Below, piece after piece: positions 22,182 through 36,566 of a stretch of 64,000 bases of DNA. The DNA is from Riptortus pedestris. Its lineage: Eukaryota; Arthropoda; Insecta; Hemiptera; Alydidae. Below the pieces are notes generated by a model that was given only the letters and a program-made list of their open reading frames with translations, searched no databases and had not been told where the DNA came from. The stretch lies in assembly GCA_019009955.1 (NCBI GenBank), contig CM032232.1, positions 55,397,001-55,461,000 on the forward strand, written 5' to 3'. Within the stretch, counting starts at the first letter, position 1; each line of letters starts with the position of its first letter. The position numbers and the translations under genes are program-made.

Positions 22182-25045
22182 GTCCATGATAATTATTATT
22201 TTTAATTGCGGATATAAAACATACGTCAGTGTTGACCAATCTTTGATGGAAACTGTGTTCCACTTTCCGGCATCTGTGGACAATGGCTGAAAAAAGGCTA
22301 TTCTTGCATGCAATTTCCCTACATTGGAAAAAAATCCTTCGTCCACAACATGACTGATAATATATAGTGCATAAAGTTTTGACCCACATTGTGAGAGCTT
22401 TAACTTCGTAAATGCTTTTTTTTTTTTTTTTATTAAAGAAAAAGTTCCTAAGTTCTATTTTCCATTAAACTTACTAATTAGACGGTTTATGGTCATATTT
22501 TACAGCAGCATTATTATAAAACTTTGTTGAGCTTATACCAAAACTGCAGTCGTATTTCTTAATGCACTTTCTAAAATAGCTGTTTTTTTAATACGCTCTA
22601 ATTTTAAATTCTTATAAAGGTTCTCATGATAGGATTACTTGTCAGTCTTAATAGTTTTTTTTAAAAAACTCAAATGTTGAACCGAACTATTTAAGAGAAA
22701 TTGCAAAACAAAGGAATGTTACTCTTAAATTTTTACTATTAGTTAGTTTATATCTTATCAATGGATCTTCTTAAATGTTCTTGAAGGTAAAGAAGACTTG
22801 AAGCAAAGATTCTTCAATAAACTGATAAATACTCTTCTTATTTCCCCATGATCGTCTTCTTGATTATTGTTTAAGTTCATCGAGTTTCGGAAAGGTAAAA
22901 CAATTTTAACTCTAATCATAACTAGAATTTTGACCGGATCATTTGGCAACTCTGTGACTGTTTTGGAATTTACGATTTTAAGGTTAAACTCTTCTTCATA
23001 AATTTTCGTGCACAAAGATTTCGGTGATTTAATGGTTTTTCTCACTTTGGTGTAATTTGTTTCTGTTCACATCAACCAATGGTACTGCCAATTAGTATAT
23101 TGAAGACTTTTTAATTAATTTTTCCAAAACAGGATTCTCTTTTGGAGAAAGTATATGATGATCAGGTGTGGCGATATCATGTTTATTTTATAATCTTCTA
23201 TCTTTATTTGAGTGCATGTTTCTATTATGTTGTTTCAACACGAAATTCAAATATCCATCAATTTTTTGTCTTGTGAACCTTACATTTATTATGTTTCTTT
23301 CTTTTTAGTTGTGAAAATAATAATAAATGTTCCATTGGTTAAATAAAATTCATAAAACTCATAACAATTTCAATTTACATAGGAGCTAGAAGATTGTGGG
23401 ATTCATCTTCCCGCTTCATAACTCTCATTCGGAGGTAATATACATATTTTTTTTTTTTTTCTATTTCGTTTGTATAAATGTACTCGAAAAACTAAATAAT
23501 AAATAAATTCTTTGAATGAATATTATTTGTATTTGTGCATTTCAGTGAAATTAAAATACACGATCTACAAAAAAAAATGATTACAACTTATAGTCTATAT
23601 AAGGATTTCATATAAAACTTAAACCGTAAGAATTAGTATATTATTTAATAACATAATTCCTACATTAAAAATATCATTTTGTAAATAAAACTAAGCTAAA
23701 TGCATTCGCAATAGGACATTCTTCGATAAAATAGTAAACATTTTATCATAATTCTGCGGCTTGTAATTATTTTGTTTTTTTAATAAATCGAGCATGCTTT
23801 ATTGCAAAATTTATTTATTTTAAAATTAGAATATTTACAGTTAAAACGGAGAGAATCTGGAAATGTAGGTATGTAATATTATTATAATTTTACAGTTATT
23901 CTCAGTTTAACGAGTATTACAAAATTAAATTAAGACGAGGGAAGTATTTTAAAATTCATTTAAATAATGTTTCGTAAATCATAAATCGGTCGGAAAATAT
24001 TTGACAAAGTTGTTAATTTGATGTAGTTATAATATGTTATGTAATTATTATGTTCGTACATTAATGAAATTCCGAATTCATTAAAGATTTTAACAATAAA
24101 ACTAGACATAGTAGATCATTAGTCAACTCTGAAAAAGTTATTTGCCGAGTGCTCTTTTTTAACATATCTTGTTAGCCGATTTTGACGACTCCATCGTAAC
24201 CAGCTCATTTTTGTCGATTTTCTCAAACAGTTATCTTGAGGGCTCCATTACAACTAAGGCGGCCAACAATTAGCCCCTTGTAGCTCTCGAGAAAAGCCCA
24301 CCCCAACGCAAAAAAAAAATATAGAGCTCCGAGAGCAACCGTACAATAAAAGGAGGTGTAAGCATTGGCAATTGAGTCGTTTTTATCTCCGAGTTCTGTT
24401 TTTCTGCGCTCAAGTATTACGAAGGACGGCGGGTGAGTCGGGGGAAAAAATTAATAAAAACTTTTTAATAATTAATAAAAAATCACGAATTTACGCTCAA
24501 TATTATAAATTGCATAAAAACTGTACATTTTTAAGAGTGAAAATATACAGACGTTTACGAATGGTTTACCAAAAACTAACTGGTTTAATATACAATAGTT
24601 ACAGAATTTGAATGTAACGGAACGCTATGGAGGTATTCAAAACCATATCACTCATCCGGTGAACATTGACATCGGCGAATGTTTACAAAATTTAGAAAAC
24701 TTGTCAAAATTGCCAAAAAGTCTTGATTTATAGAAAGAAATAACGGATTTCCCTAGTGTTTTACCAGAGGAAAATTCTAGTAAATTTCAATTAATGAAAT
24801 CTTTCTGAGAATAATGGCTTGACTTTTAATTTTACTAAAATTTCGCAGTTGCGTTATTGTTCCTCCAGGTGAGAAATATGTTGTGCGCTGTCAGCGATCC
24901 ATAATCAAACAAAGATGGATTTCCAGATTTTCATTCTTTTATTTTTAGTTCGTTTCGTTCGCCAGATTTTGTTTCATCAATGTAAGATTACTGGTCGTAT
25001 TGTATTATTTGTTTCATGGTCGAAATAAAGAGTTATTTTGGACTG
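20536..25045. other. Intron 1, middle part
   Basis: Mostly unique AT-rich sequence with (TA)n tracts at about 20785-20822 and 22129-22174. Short frames across the tracts are repeat translations. No gene recognised. Confidence 0.45.
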
Positions 25046-25200
25046 GTTTTCTGTTGATTAGCATCTACTAAGGAATAGGCATGGGCGGGCTATGGATTTC
25101 ATTCGTTGTGTTCATCGCGGAGAAATCGAACCCATGACTCCTAGGTTTAGCAACGTTTTAAATCTCATGGCTAATCTGAGCTGCTTATAGCAGCTCTTAA
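25046..25200 (-). repeat. SINE fragment with tRNA-like head
   Basis: 'gcggagaaatcgaacccatg' resembles a box B complement, and 'aaatctcatggctaatctga' matches the complement of the tRNA-like head. The body is heavily diverged. Confidence 0.5.
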
Positions 25201-27640
25201 TGAGCTACCACAGGCACGTACCAAACATGACCACCAGAAGAAGCTGGTTGGAAGACCCGTGAAATGTCGTGGGCCACCACACAAAAGAGACCACTGGAGA
25301 TATGCTGCACAAGACAACTATAATAACGTTTACAGGTTGTTGGTTACAACGCTGTTGCAAGCGTTACGGTCTAGGTTTTAGAAGGTTGGTAGTGATTTTT
25401 CACAAGTCCCTTTGAACCTGGATTTGCAGTTGAGTATTGGATTTTGTGGTTCCTAGTATTCCTGAAATATTTCCATATCGTTTGGTCTTCAGCGTCCGAA
25501 ACCATCGATATCTGCTTGTCCTTTGTACGTCTGTGCAACTTTGCGTCGGCAGAAGAGGCATCGGAAGATTCATCTCCCCTTTGAGCCAATACGATTCCTT
25601 TCTCTCGGAGATGATGTTGAAGAAGAAGATGATGATGGGTGGCGGAGTGGGGGAAGAAGTGGGAGCGGTGGTGAGACGCATACCTGAGGCTGGTGACCTA
25701 CGGGACAGCAGTAATTACGCTGGCCTCCCCTACCGCTGCCTAAGTGTTTATTATATATATAACAATGTCGCTTGTGGCCATTAGAGACTGCCAGCTATTA
25801 GCAGAGGATTCCGGGGCTACTTCTTCTTCAGGGCGAGCGAATGCCAGGGAATGGCAGCCCAGGATCGCTACCATTACCGGTGATCTACCTGGAGGACCAC
25901 CGCCGTCGCTCTACGGTACCTTCTTACGACCAACATGCATCCGCTCCGCCTTACCCACTAGTCTCCTACATCCCAAGTGAAAATTCTCGTCTGGCGCTAT
26001 TCCGGTTTCATTCGATCTCTTCAAACTGTCACCTAAAATCCTATTCGGACTGCTTCGCGACCTAAACCCACTTGCTTCCCGCGAAAGTTCTTCGGTCATA
26101 GTTCGGCAGTTTTCTTGAACGTACCACCAGATCGCAAAGTTGACCATTGTCTGAACATTCAAAGGCAAAGTCAATAAACATCCATCGCTTAGGAAGGGAT
26201 TCCCAAAACTGGCATTTGTATTCAAACATTACAAAGACCACCAAAATTTTAGTCTGGCGACTTTCCTGTCTCATTTCGAAACCAAATAATCACGTCTAGT
26301 AAATTGCTTCGGTCCCAAACCCAACTAAGCAATCATTCAGAGTCAATAATACTATTTAGCCATTTTCAGACATAATTTGGTTATTTTCTTCAACAGTAAC
26401 AGTCAATTTTCTTTCTGACGTACATGCACTCGTCACTTAAAAAGACCTTCCCAAAAAACTGGCATTTCTCTGCAAACTTTGCAGAGAATGTTATTCGAAA
26501 ATCGCTATCGTTAAGAGTATTGCCAAAAATATTGCCTGGTGGCTTCCGACCTCGTTTGGCTTCTTCCAGAGAAGCTAAAACCTGGATATCTCTGAAACTG
26601 CATAGAGATCAAAACCCAGTAGTTCCTCTATCGAGATGAATAATATTAGTCCATCATGAAAACTGTTTGGCCACTTTTTTTCATAAATCCTTAGTTCCTG
26701 GAAAAATGTAATAACTCCACCGTAAGTCCCCAGTGTGAAGTACTAATAAGAATGTTCATACCAGGAAATCGTGTCACGATTGCAATAACTACTGCCATAA
26801 GGAAAATTGCATGAACCAAACAATATTGCATATATTTTGAGGTATATCCTCAATAATTCTTGAAACGGATTAAAAGTATTTACTTTCACATAATGAGATA
26901 ATAATGGCATTTTTGAAACTTTTTATTGTTGTAAAGCTTTGTAATTTACAGGTGTCGTAATTGCTATAATAATAAGTCTATAATAAGACAATTTGCCAAT
27001 ATGTTTACATGTATGTGTAAAATAGGGAAAACTGTAATTAACATTGGGTTCACTTATAAATGTTTGTTTCTAAGACTTTAACATTCCTACGTATGACTTT
27101 TAAAGATGTTTCATTAGAAACTGTAGTTATTGCATACTGCGAATTCTACTTTTGTATAAGAACACCTAATGAAACAGAATATGAATTATTAATTTGAAGG
27201 TACAGGAAGACGATTAATTAATAGATCAATACGTCACTTAGGCTCTTTTATCCATTCAAATTTTATTAATGTACATTATTCGAGCCACTTATACTGCCAT
27301 CATGTTCCAAAAGTAGAAAATAATAGGGAGCTAAATGGACCTGCCCTGCGGAACCCCGCCGTCTAGTTGTATTGAGACGGTGTTTACCGGCTGATCGGAG
27401 CGACTAACAGCTAGCCGCTCTTCTATTCAATCCAGAGAGATAGCTCATCTTTCTAATTAACGGTGCATATAGGCCTATACAACACCTTTTAAACACGTCA
27501 CCTGTCTCGCTCCTTTCTTACAACCTTCTCCACAGATAACACTGAGTCAATGGTAAAAACTATTTGTGTCGCGAATTTTAAATGCCACTGTAACGCCTTT
27601 TGAATGAATACATTCACTACAACGGTATTATTTTTTTAAA
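25201..27640. other. Intron 1, mid-GC block of unknown nature
   Basis: About 25370-26640 is less AT-rich and holds overlapping frames on both strands, none with a recognisable domain. A purine run near 25610-25660 encodes low-complexity K/M/G. A phrase like 'cccaaaaaactggcatttct' occurs in similar form near 26200 and 26452, hinting at an old internal duplication. The remainder is plain AT-rich sequence. Confidence 0.35.
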
Positions 27641-27644
27641 CATA

Positions 27645-27960
27645 TGATTGATAACATTAATGGTTTCGCGCTGGGTACACAGCAAACTTCAAAATCGACT
27701 AATAATGTCTATATGTTTTCAGATTTCAATCAAATTTTCACTCGTTTTTATCCTTGAACCCATTTTGAATAGTTTCGGTATGACGTATGAACGAATCTCA
27801 CATAACTCAAAACAGACTTACTTTAGAATGTCGAAATTTCATATTTAGGTTAGCTGTTACGTTTATTTTACTTTGAGGATGGGAGAGTTTAGATGTGAGG
27901 TCAAATAAACAAAATTGTAAATCTCTCCGTACATATTAAAGATACAAAAATTTGCAAAGT
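27645..27960 (+). repeat. Family R3 dispersed repeat
   Basis: Carries the family order 'tttcagatttcaatcaaatt', 'gaacccattttgaatagttt', 'catataactcaaaa' and 'aggttagctgttac'. Confidence 0.45.
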
Positions 27961-28464
27961 GACTTTTTTTATTTATTATGAATAGATCTATGAATAATGA
28001 AATTATAGGATCCGTTCAAAGTGAACGAATCTTAAGTGAACTGCAGCAAAAATTGCGTATAATTAATTTGAAATTAAACCTCTGAACTTTTCCTTTGATT
28101 TCCAGTAAACACTTGAATGGCTGTTGTTTCTCAACTTTTAATTTCGGTTCACTAATATTTTCAATAAACTTTTGTCAAAATATATTATTTCAAAAGTTAT
28201 TTTTAGACTTATTTTAATTCAAAAACAAACTATTTAATTATTATGAACATAATTCCATTACATATTTTGTCTTGGGCAGTTGATACTTTCCGGTTTTCCC
28301 AGGCAACCTCAGGCATTAGAGAACCAATTATTTATTTTTTTCCTGACTATTTATGATTATATAACGCTCTACCTCTGAGATATTATTCTGCATAAGAGCT
28401 GCTCAACACGGCTCACTATATATTATATATACTGTACCTCTCATTCGTTATTATTAAGTATTAT
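27961..28464. other. Unassigned intronic sequence
   Basis: AT-rich, with nothing recognised. Confidence 0.4.
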
Positions 28465-28560
28465 TTATTAAAGTCCTCTTTACACCTATTAATTGGGACG
28501 GGTTATTTACGGGTAACCATTTTTTTTTCCTTCAAGGATTATGTTCACCCGAGACCCACG
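28465..28560 (-). repeat. SINE fragment
   Basis: 'ctattaattgggacgggtta' and 'acgggtaacc' match the SINE body in reverse orientation. The rest is lost. Confidence 0.5.
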
Positions 28561-29695
28561 ACTTTTGCCGTTCCGACGTCGGCTTATTTACTCCCCAAAC
28601 GTGCTACCGAAGATGTGTGCTATCGTAGATGGGCTTTTAAAGTGGATGGGTGACCGGGAATGAAACCTTGCTCCATGCGATTCCGCCGTGACTCACCGCG
28701 CCTTGTTCCGTTTTCGTGGGAATCCCCGACCAGCAAGCCGGATGGAGTTACTTCCGACTTCATACGAACATTGCCGAGCGCTCAGTCGGTTATTTTCCGA
28801 GTGCTAGCGTCAAACAGAAATAAGAACCTGTTTGATTTGAAGGATACCGTGTGCCGAATCATTTTAACAAATATACGAAACAGTCTTGATCTTGTCAATA
28901 TTTGTCGAGCCTGAGAAACACCGCTGCGGCACGTGAATCACACAGCAATTGAGGTAATGAACTGTCTGAAGTAGTCGGGTTTAGACTGTTACAGCTTATT
29001 TTACAAGAGAATCTCACAAATAAAATACAAATTCGTTGTCCTTTCAGTGTCGAGTTAGAAACGGCGAACACTGCTGAAGTTTCACTGTTGATATACTTCA
29101 AAATATCAGATAAACAAATACCCAAGGCCAGCTTAACACCATACGTGCTGGATTAGAAGTCCAGACTTGCAAAGATTAGACTAAACAACGTTGAAATGCG
29201 TCAGCGATCGGATCAAAGATACTACAACGCGGAGAATGTCGACGACTGTTTTCACATCTCTGGCATATTTTTTTGTAAATAAATTATTTAATTTTAAAAT
29301 ATTACAGTGTTTTTGTTTTTACTTTCGTTGCAGTTCAATTTTATAAAGCTTTTAACATTTTATTTTTTTTTCTTCTTTAAAACGGTTTTAACTCTTGAAC
29401 GAACTATGAATAAGGAAGTGAGGACTGGGCGAGAAGCTTGAGCGGAAGTAGGAAATGAGGTGTCACAATAAGCTATTAATCTGCCAATGCCCAACAGAAT
29501 GTGAGTTTCTTTCAAAAGCTACAGATTTACACGATGGAGTAAAATTCCGTCGAATTTTCGTGTAAATGTCTCGACGGATGAAAATACTACTGAAAAAACA
29601 AAGTTCATAACATTTTAATAGTAGGCTAATGTGTGATTTAGGTTCCTCGAACATATGTTCTGTTTCTTTATTGATAGATGGTATTATTTTCAATT
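28561..29695. other. Unassigned, GC-richer then AT-rich
   Basis: Bases 28560-29230 are less AT-rich, but the frames are short and lack splice context. No gene recognised. Confidence 0.35.
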
Positions 29696-29699
29696 TAGG

Positions 29700-29885
29700 A
29701 CCCAGGTTAGCCATGTGAGTTAACGGGTTGGTCTTGGTACAAATGATAAATATTGAGTCTTTGGTTCGATTCCCGCAATAAGAATTTATTTTGTGACGTA
29801 CTGTCCAACAATCGCTAAAAAGTATGATCTTCCATAGATATCCCGTCCCAATTAGTCGTCGTATGAAGAACGATATTACTGAATA
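29700..29885 (+). repeat. tRNA-derived SINE
   Basis: 'cccaggttagccatgtgagt' is the tRNA-like head with box A-type sequence. 'tggttcgattcccgcaataa' carries box B. The tail 'atcccgtcccaattagtcg' follows. Confidence 0.7.
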
Positions 29886-30224
29886 ATCAGTTTCTTTTGT
29901 CACGTTTGCGATCCGTAGGCTCCTAACTGTTTGTATCTTTTGTATGTTTCTAATTTTGTTCAGAGTACACATAAAACACTAATGATTTTAATAAAGAGTT
30001 TAACAGAAATAAATTCCTGTGTTTTCAAGACGAATGTAATTGACAAGCCAAATCACTCGGTCTTATATGCTCTCCTTTGAGTAAGAAAATTGTGGTTTGT
30101 TAACGTATTTGTGCAGTTTTTGAACTATCTCGTACTACATATAAAAACGTAAATAGAAAAATCCACAGGTATAAGTAAAAAAAAATGTTAATCATTGACG
30201 TTCAATTTATCCAATATAACATTG

Positions 30225-30345
30225 TTATTACCAGGGTGGGACTAAGGATTTCATTGGTTCAAGAATCAAGGGTTTACATGGTGTCTTATGTCCAACGCCT
30301 TAAGCAACATAACTATCCTGAGCCCATAGAATACAATTGTAAACT
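30225..30345 (-). repeat. SINE fragment
   Basis: 'ccagggtgggactaaggatt' and 'cataactatcctgagccca' are the reverse-strand body and tRNA-like head. The 80-residue frame over it is incidental. Confidence 0.55.
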
Positions 30346-30924
30346 TTTGTTTAAAGAAAACATAAGCCAGCCTTTAAACAAAACGGCTTTGCTGACTTTT
30401 GTCCGCGATAAACTACCTAAAGTGTGATTTATTTAGTTGTTACTTTAAATAAAAGTTATCAAATGTGTATGGAACTAATCTGTTTGTAACTTGTGAGGGA
30501 TTAAATGTATATATTCGTTACTAGGATGCCTAAACAAATCGATTATTATTATGCCCAATATATCTTCAAGGAATCTGCACAGTAAATTATATAATAATAT
30601 TTATTTCAAAATAGTTTTGTCTCTGGATTCGTAGGGACCGGGGATCAGCTTAGGAGGGCTGATAGTTTTTTTTTTTTTTACCCCTCAAGACTTAAGATTA
30701 AGAATATGCTTATGAAAAAAGATACTTCTTTCATTCTTTTTTTAGGGAAGAAGATTAAGTAGTGTCGGAACCATTGAGATAACTATTCTAATCTCTGCTG
30801 ACTCTGGACTGATTTTCGTGAAGAACTGTCCTTTTCATCCAAGTCAGTGTTTTTTTTCCGCCCTGTCCCTATCGTATCCCCGGTCGGTATATCACCTCGT
30901 ACTACGTTCTAAACACTTTCAAGG

Positions 30925-31250
30925 ATGATTCTATTTTATGAGTCCATTTTTTTACTCCTTTATTCGTAGTAAAGGAAGCATTATAATCGCCAAAAATGAC
31001 AAGTTTTCAGATTTCAACGGGATTATCCGTTTTGACCTTTCCTAAACCCATTATGACAACTTTCGGTCGATGTCTGTGCTTTTGATAACCACCTGTTTTG
31101 ATAAAAACCTACTAAAAAAAAAGGACGTTTAGAATAAAATGCAGAGCTCTTTGTTCTTGAAAATTATGTGTATTGGACTTATTATGTGTATCATGAAAAT
31201 ATCTATAAATTGTGATACATTATATTTTTTATTAGATGCATTGGAAAGGA
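30925..31250 (+). repeat. Family R3 dispersed repeat
   Basis: 'gtaaaggaagcattataatc', 'gggattatccgttttgacct' and 'cctaaacccattatgacaac' follow the family order. Confidence 0.5.
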
Positions 31251-33054
31251 GATATCATATATACAGATTGTTTTATTAATGAAAAACTAGGATCTTGCGC
31301 ACAGCTAAAGAAAATGTGGAAAGCCATTTCCATTTCAGTGCCGTCTATTTGCCGAGTTATCGTCGAGCAATTAGCATAAACTACTGAGAAAATGATTGTT
31401 CAAAGACGTCTGTAATTTACATTTGATCTACTTCGCCAATAATTGTTGCTCTCGGCTAGTTTTTTGACTGTTTCAACTTATACAGAAATCATTCATTAAA
31501 TGTTTTTGTTTTTTTATATATAACTCTGTAACATATTAATTAGATATTAACGATGTTTTATCGCATTCGAGATATTTTATTTCTGGAGGAATTATTTCAG
31601 TTTTGTGATTTGAAAAATACTTGATTTCATTAAAGAGATCGAGGTTAATTCTTGTAGTTAATTGAGATATATTTCACATTAAGAGTTTCCCAACAAGCCA
31701 AAAAGGCATAATTTTGCAGTTCCACAATCTACACATATCTCAGATTTAAGCCAATAAACGTGTATGATTATCTTTTGTTGGGCTCAAGTTAATCGTGAGA
31801 GTTTTGGTTAATAAATAACAATAATAACTTTAGATAGTGATTGACTATCTTAGTTATCACCAATCTCAATGATATGATTGTAATTTGATTATTTCATGCG
31901 TTGCTAATGTGTGTTGCTTTATGAAGAAAGATGGGCTTAAATGGCTTAGTCGTTGCAACATTTTCAGTGAAGGAGACGCCCTTTCCATTGTTCCTAACGA
32001 CTCTTTATGAGATTTCTAATAATCGGCGGGAATATGAACGATTTTTTTTGTTGTAAACTTTTAAAAAGCTTATTCGGAGTAACGGGACGACCGAAATATC
32101 CTTTTAAATGGGCTATAAGGGCTTAAAAAAGAAATAAATATTGCGAATCGAACGATAACAATTCGTCCAAAGGTAGTTGAACCCCGGGCGAGATGAATAG
32201 CCTTGGCGGCCTCTAAGGCTTTGCCAGCAGGTGGTAGGCAGTGTCTGGTGCGTTTCAAGCGTGCTTTGACGAACAGCTTACCATTTACCAAGAGACGCGT
32301 TAGCTCGTCTTATGACGGCCAATGACCTTGTCGGCCTGATTAACGCTCGTAAAAATAGCCTCCCATTCAAAAGGTATAACAGAGAGGTCGATTTTGGTCC
32401 ACGATCCCGAGTAACACCGTGAAAAGAAATATGGTTTCTTCTGAGCGACAAAAGTTTTTTTCTTAACACCGAAATTTGTAAAAATATGGAAAGTACGCAA
32501 ATTATTATTTCGTATTTCCCTCATCTCCTCGCTACGAGCATTAAACAATAACAGGTTAAAAAGTTAAGGAACATCAACTTTTTTAGTAGATATTTACCAC
32601 AAAGTTGTTGAGAAGTAAAGTACTCATAAAGAAATATACATGGTCGGCACAGGACAAATATCAATTTCGCATAACAACTTTAAAAACGGTTTAGTTATTC
32701 TTTTAGTAAATTGTAGTTATTACTGTAGCGTCCATTTCTGCGTTGGGAAATGTTCAGAAATCCTTATTGCTACATGAAAATTTACAAAAATATAAAGTAT
32801 TTTAGAATGATATTATTACTTTTTATTAATTATTTGGATGAAGTTTTCGAAGCTATTTTATAATCTAAAACTCAATCTTGATTTTAGTTGTAAGATAGAA
32901 CATACGAAATATAAATAAAAAAATAAATGACTTTTATGTTCATCTATTCTACTACTTTATTTTTAAAAAAATCTTATGGGGACACCACTGAATTTCAATA
33001 AACCAATTGTTTTGTTGCACTTTGAAAGTAAAATACCTTAGGTTCGTTCCAATA
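31251..33054. other. Unassigned intronic sequence
   Basis: Mostly AT-rich. Bases 32070-32420 are slightly GC-richer with short minus-strand frames of no recognisable family. Confidence 0.4.
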
Positions 33055-33430
33055 CACCGGATCGAAAAATGCCGTACAACATAATTTATAGATATTTTTA
33101 TGACAAACAAAAAAAGGTCCTATAAAAATTGTCTGTGATCTCTAATAGCCACAAAGAAATTTACAATTTTTTATTTACGCGCTCTCTGAACCCTCTGTTC
33201 CTTAGTTGATTTCGATCAAAAGAGGAGGTGCACAAATAAATCGGATAATATTACTAAAGAGGATAATTCATTAGTCTAAAAAAGGTCGTTTTTGAGTTAC
33301 GCGAAATACGTACGTAAAACATACAATCTCTTGTAATCTCAATAGCCGACATTTTTCTCAATTAAATGATTCCTTTAAAACGAAAAACGAAGTAAACATT
33401 GGACGTATATTACCAAAAATTACAGAAGCC
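33055..33430 (-). repeat. Family R3 dispersed repeat, inverted
   Basis: 'gatttcgatcaaaagaggag' and 'gtgcac' are the complement of the family's 3' half. A similar inverted copy lies at 53330-53720. Confidence 0.5.
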
Positions 33431-34154
33431 TACAAACTATAATTAAAAAATGCAATGTTAGAAATTAGGTAGGTTTTGTGTTTGAAGTAAAAAAATGATA
33501 TCAGCTTTCGTTCGGGTATCTTCAAACCCATGGTCTAAACTATACGTTTGCCCATGTAAAAATAATGGAACCCGAAACGTTTCCTTCTCCACGCTTGGCG
33601 AAATTAAAGTCCCAAAATTTTGGAATTTACTATTTGCCATTCGCAATAAAAAAAAAAATGTACACTTTTCGTATGACCGGCCGTGGCCCTTCACCTGCTC
33701 CGCCAGAGTTTATCAGATAACTGATAAGGGATGATAATAAGTGTTGAGTACGATAGAATCCATTGAGGGTGACGGAGCGGGCTCCAGGTGTTGAGCGCCT
33801 CTCTGGACTAATTACAACAGCTTATCTCAAATCTTAATATACTCTCTTCTATTGGTAGGATATGGGTCGTGGTGCGACCCAACGGGATTCGCCAGACAGA
33901 CCAATTGAAACCACCTTTCTCACCTCCAGGCTCAATAAATCTTCCATTATCAAAATTATCAGGCGGACTTCATCAAGTTTTCTTTGTAGAATCGTACATT
34001 CTTCCCATCAAAGATCACTTAATAATTTCATTAAACCAATAAACCAGACAAGCAAGAATTTACTTGTAAAATATATGCTCAGGGAATCCTTTGTTACACC
34101 ACAGATGGTTGGTTAATCGATATGGCCCCATGTTGATAAAAATATACACTTGTT
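33431..34154. other. Unassigned intronic sequence
   Basis: No gene recognised. Frames on both strands lack features. Confidence 0.4.
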
Positions 34155-34290
34155 TGTTTAAATAAACGTCTACATTAAGCTAAAGTCAATCGGTTACCAC
34201 AGGTTATCACTATTTTTAGCCATAGTTAGCCTCAGGATTATATTTGTTAAGTTCCATCAATAGTGCATTCATTAAAATAAGAAATTATAA
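34155..34290 (-). repeat. SINE fragment, diverged
   Basis: 'ggttaccacaggttatcact' and 'ttttagccatagttagcctc' recall the SINE body in reverse orientation. Confidence 0.4.
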
Positions 34291-35954
34291 AAATATCACG
34301 TTTTACTTTTTTCAAGAAATCAATGCATTGGTATACTCACAATAAATTAGAACCGCCAAAAGACTCCATAAACTGTTTTTAAATAAATTGTGTATTCCAA
34401 CTTGATAAATTCCTTTCCCGTCATTTTATTATATATTTTTGAACACCATGTTTCTCATTAACTTTGGAAAAATAGCTCCCACTATAAAAATTACTTAACG
34501 TTTAAACCTGTTATTATTTTTTTTCTGTTAATGACCCTAATACGTAGGAAGCTGTATAACAAATAAATAGCACAATTTCCAAGCGAACAAAACCATTTCT
34601 TGTAGTCCTTAAAAAGTGCAACTAGCCTGTATTTTAATAAAAACCATTAATTTATGATTAGCAGACAGATATCGTTTACAAACTTTAATAGCTATTTGTA
34701 TTCAGTAATACATTTAATGGCGTTCGGAGATTAATCTGAATCCGTAATAAATTACAGAATTACTAATATATACCTTGATCATTTAACTTCGTCATTGTAA
34801 CTCGATATTTGGAGCTCACAAATTTCCAAAGTTAATTTTTTTAACAACGTTAATGTAACAAATTGAATGGAATAATTCTATACATCACATGGTTTTTATA
34901 TCCTAAATTAGTTTGTTCTTTGCACAAATAGCACGCACCGTACACAACATCAAAACAAACGGCACACAAAAATGTCTTCACCACGCAGATACCCACACAC
35001 CAAAGACAACAACACTTTCGGACACAGCGGTATGGGAGATATATCCGATTGCGCACTTAAGAAAACCATTCTCTAATTTAAGCAGCATGAGGTAATATTA
35101 AAAGCTCAATCTCGTTGTGTAAATGTATTTCCTATTAACATGTGGCCATTTGTATTTGAATTTATGTGTGCGACAATAATATCAACAAAACTAAAAATAC
35201 AATATTTCAGGAAGATTTGACTCTTAAAATTGTTACAATCTACACATCTATTTTTAGATAAATAATAGAATATGTTCTGAAAAATACTGCTCAAAATAAA
35301 AGGAAATTTTAAAACCACCGTAAAAAATTTCCGTTTTTTTTTAAAACAAATTAAAGAAGTACAGCTCTTTACTTATGCTCTTCTTCATTTTGAATATCTC
35401 AGCAAAACTGTTACTCAAAACGTTTACCAATTTGTTATAAGAGAATATTTAATTCATTTGTAAACACCAGTAACATAATAAGGAGTGCAATGGAAATAAG
35501 TTGTCCACATCGGGTTGAGAAGAACAATGATTTGGAAATTATTCGTTGAAACGGCGCGTGAAGTATCCAAACTTCTATTTCCTGCTAAGGGAAACAAAAA
35601 ATACCCATGATGTTAGTAATCATCTTCATAGAAAATGCATAAAACTCATTTTTCGAGTTTGCTTACAGTTCAATATTATTAATTTAAAATTTATTCAAGT
35701 CTGTGAACGGACAAGCACTACTACAGTTGTTACCTAGGTTATAATTCTACAAGGTCAACCAACTATCTGTTCAAATGAAATGTGCATATTTCCAATAAAT
35801 TATAAAATTTATAAAACGTTCTTAGTCCAAAATTATACAAATATTAAGTACTTTTTAATTAGCTTCTTTGAATAGCATACATAGAAGTAATACATTATTA
35901 TATTATTAATGTTATACTTTAGAACACAGTAATGATGTATACAGAATATATAGA
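34291..35954. other. Unassigned AT-rich intronic sequence
   Basis: No feature recognised. Confidence 0.4.
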
Positions 35955-36405
35955 ATTACTCAAAAATCTCCGTTATTGTGAGTCGGATAGAAAAATTGTA
36001 TATTACCAATGTTAGTGCTCATTTCATTTTCTATAAATGTTGTTATATGCGCATTTCTCTATCTCAAATATTAACCGAGATATTTGAATTATTTTAATTT
36101 TCAGCCTTCATTAAGCTTATCTAATTTCAGCTTTGTTTCGAGCTTAAATATCAAATATTGGTTTTATCGGAGTTTTAATATGAGACACCTCGCCCGGCGA
36201 GGATATCAATTCGGATTTTAAGTTTGTGGCTCGAAAATGTTTATTTGATCTAATATAATGCTCTCGATGTGTGACCGTTTCATAAATTGTTACTTCTGCA
36301 CGTCGGATTTTTACTTAAAAATAGAAAATATAAGGGCAAATGAGATCACTAATGTGCCCAAACCAGATGGTGAGAATTCTGCTTAGTTCACACAGGCCCT
36401 TGTAA
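35955..36405 (-). repeat. HINE-like element, 5' half
   Basis: 'ctcaaatattaaccgagata', 'ttttcagccttcattaagct' and a terminal 'gagaattctgcttagttcac' keep family order. It ends about 160 bp before exon 2. Confidence 0.6.
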
Positions 36406-36566
36406 TTTACGTGATTGTGAGCTTCAAGCACACACTTACATCTTTGGAGATGGTAGCGACTGGACGACTTTGATCAGTATTCAGGTTACTGTTGCTATTA
36501 GATGACACATTTGATTCGTGTTCTGATTCAGAAAATCCTTAACGCCGTTTTCCATTTCTTTTCCAG

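Noticed and set aside
22758..23045. 95-residue minus-strand frame
   Set aside because: No recognisable family, no composition shift and no splice context in AT-rich intron sequence.
25371..25784. Possible gene with D/S-rich or G/M/K-rich product
   Set aside because: Opposing frames arise from a purine-rich stretch. No domain, start context or splice evidence.
29463..29972. 169-residue minus-strand frame
   Set aside because: Overlaps a SINE, shows no codon bias or domain, and is likely chance.
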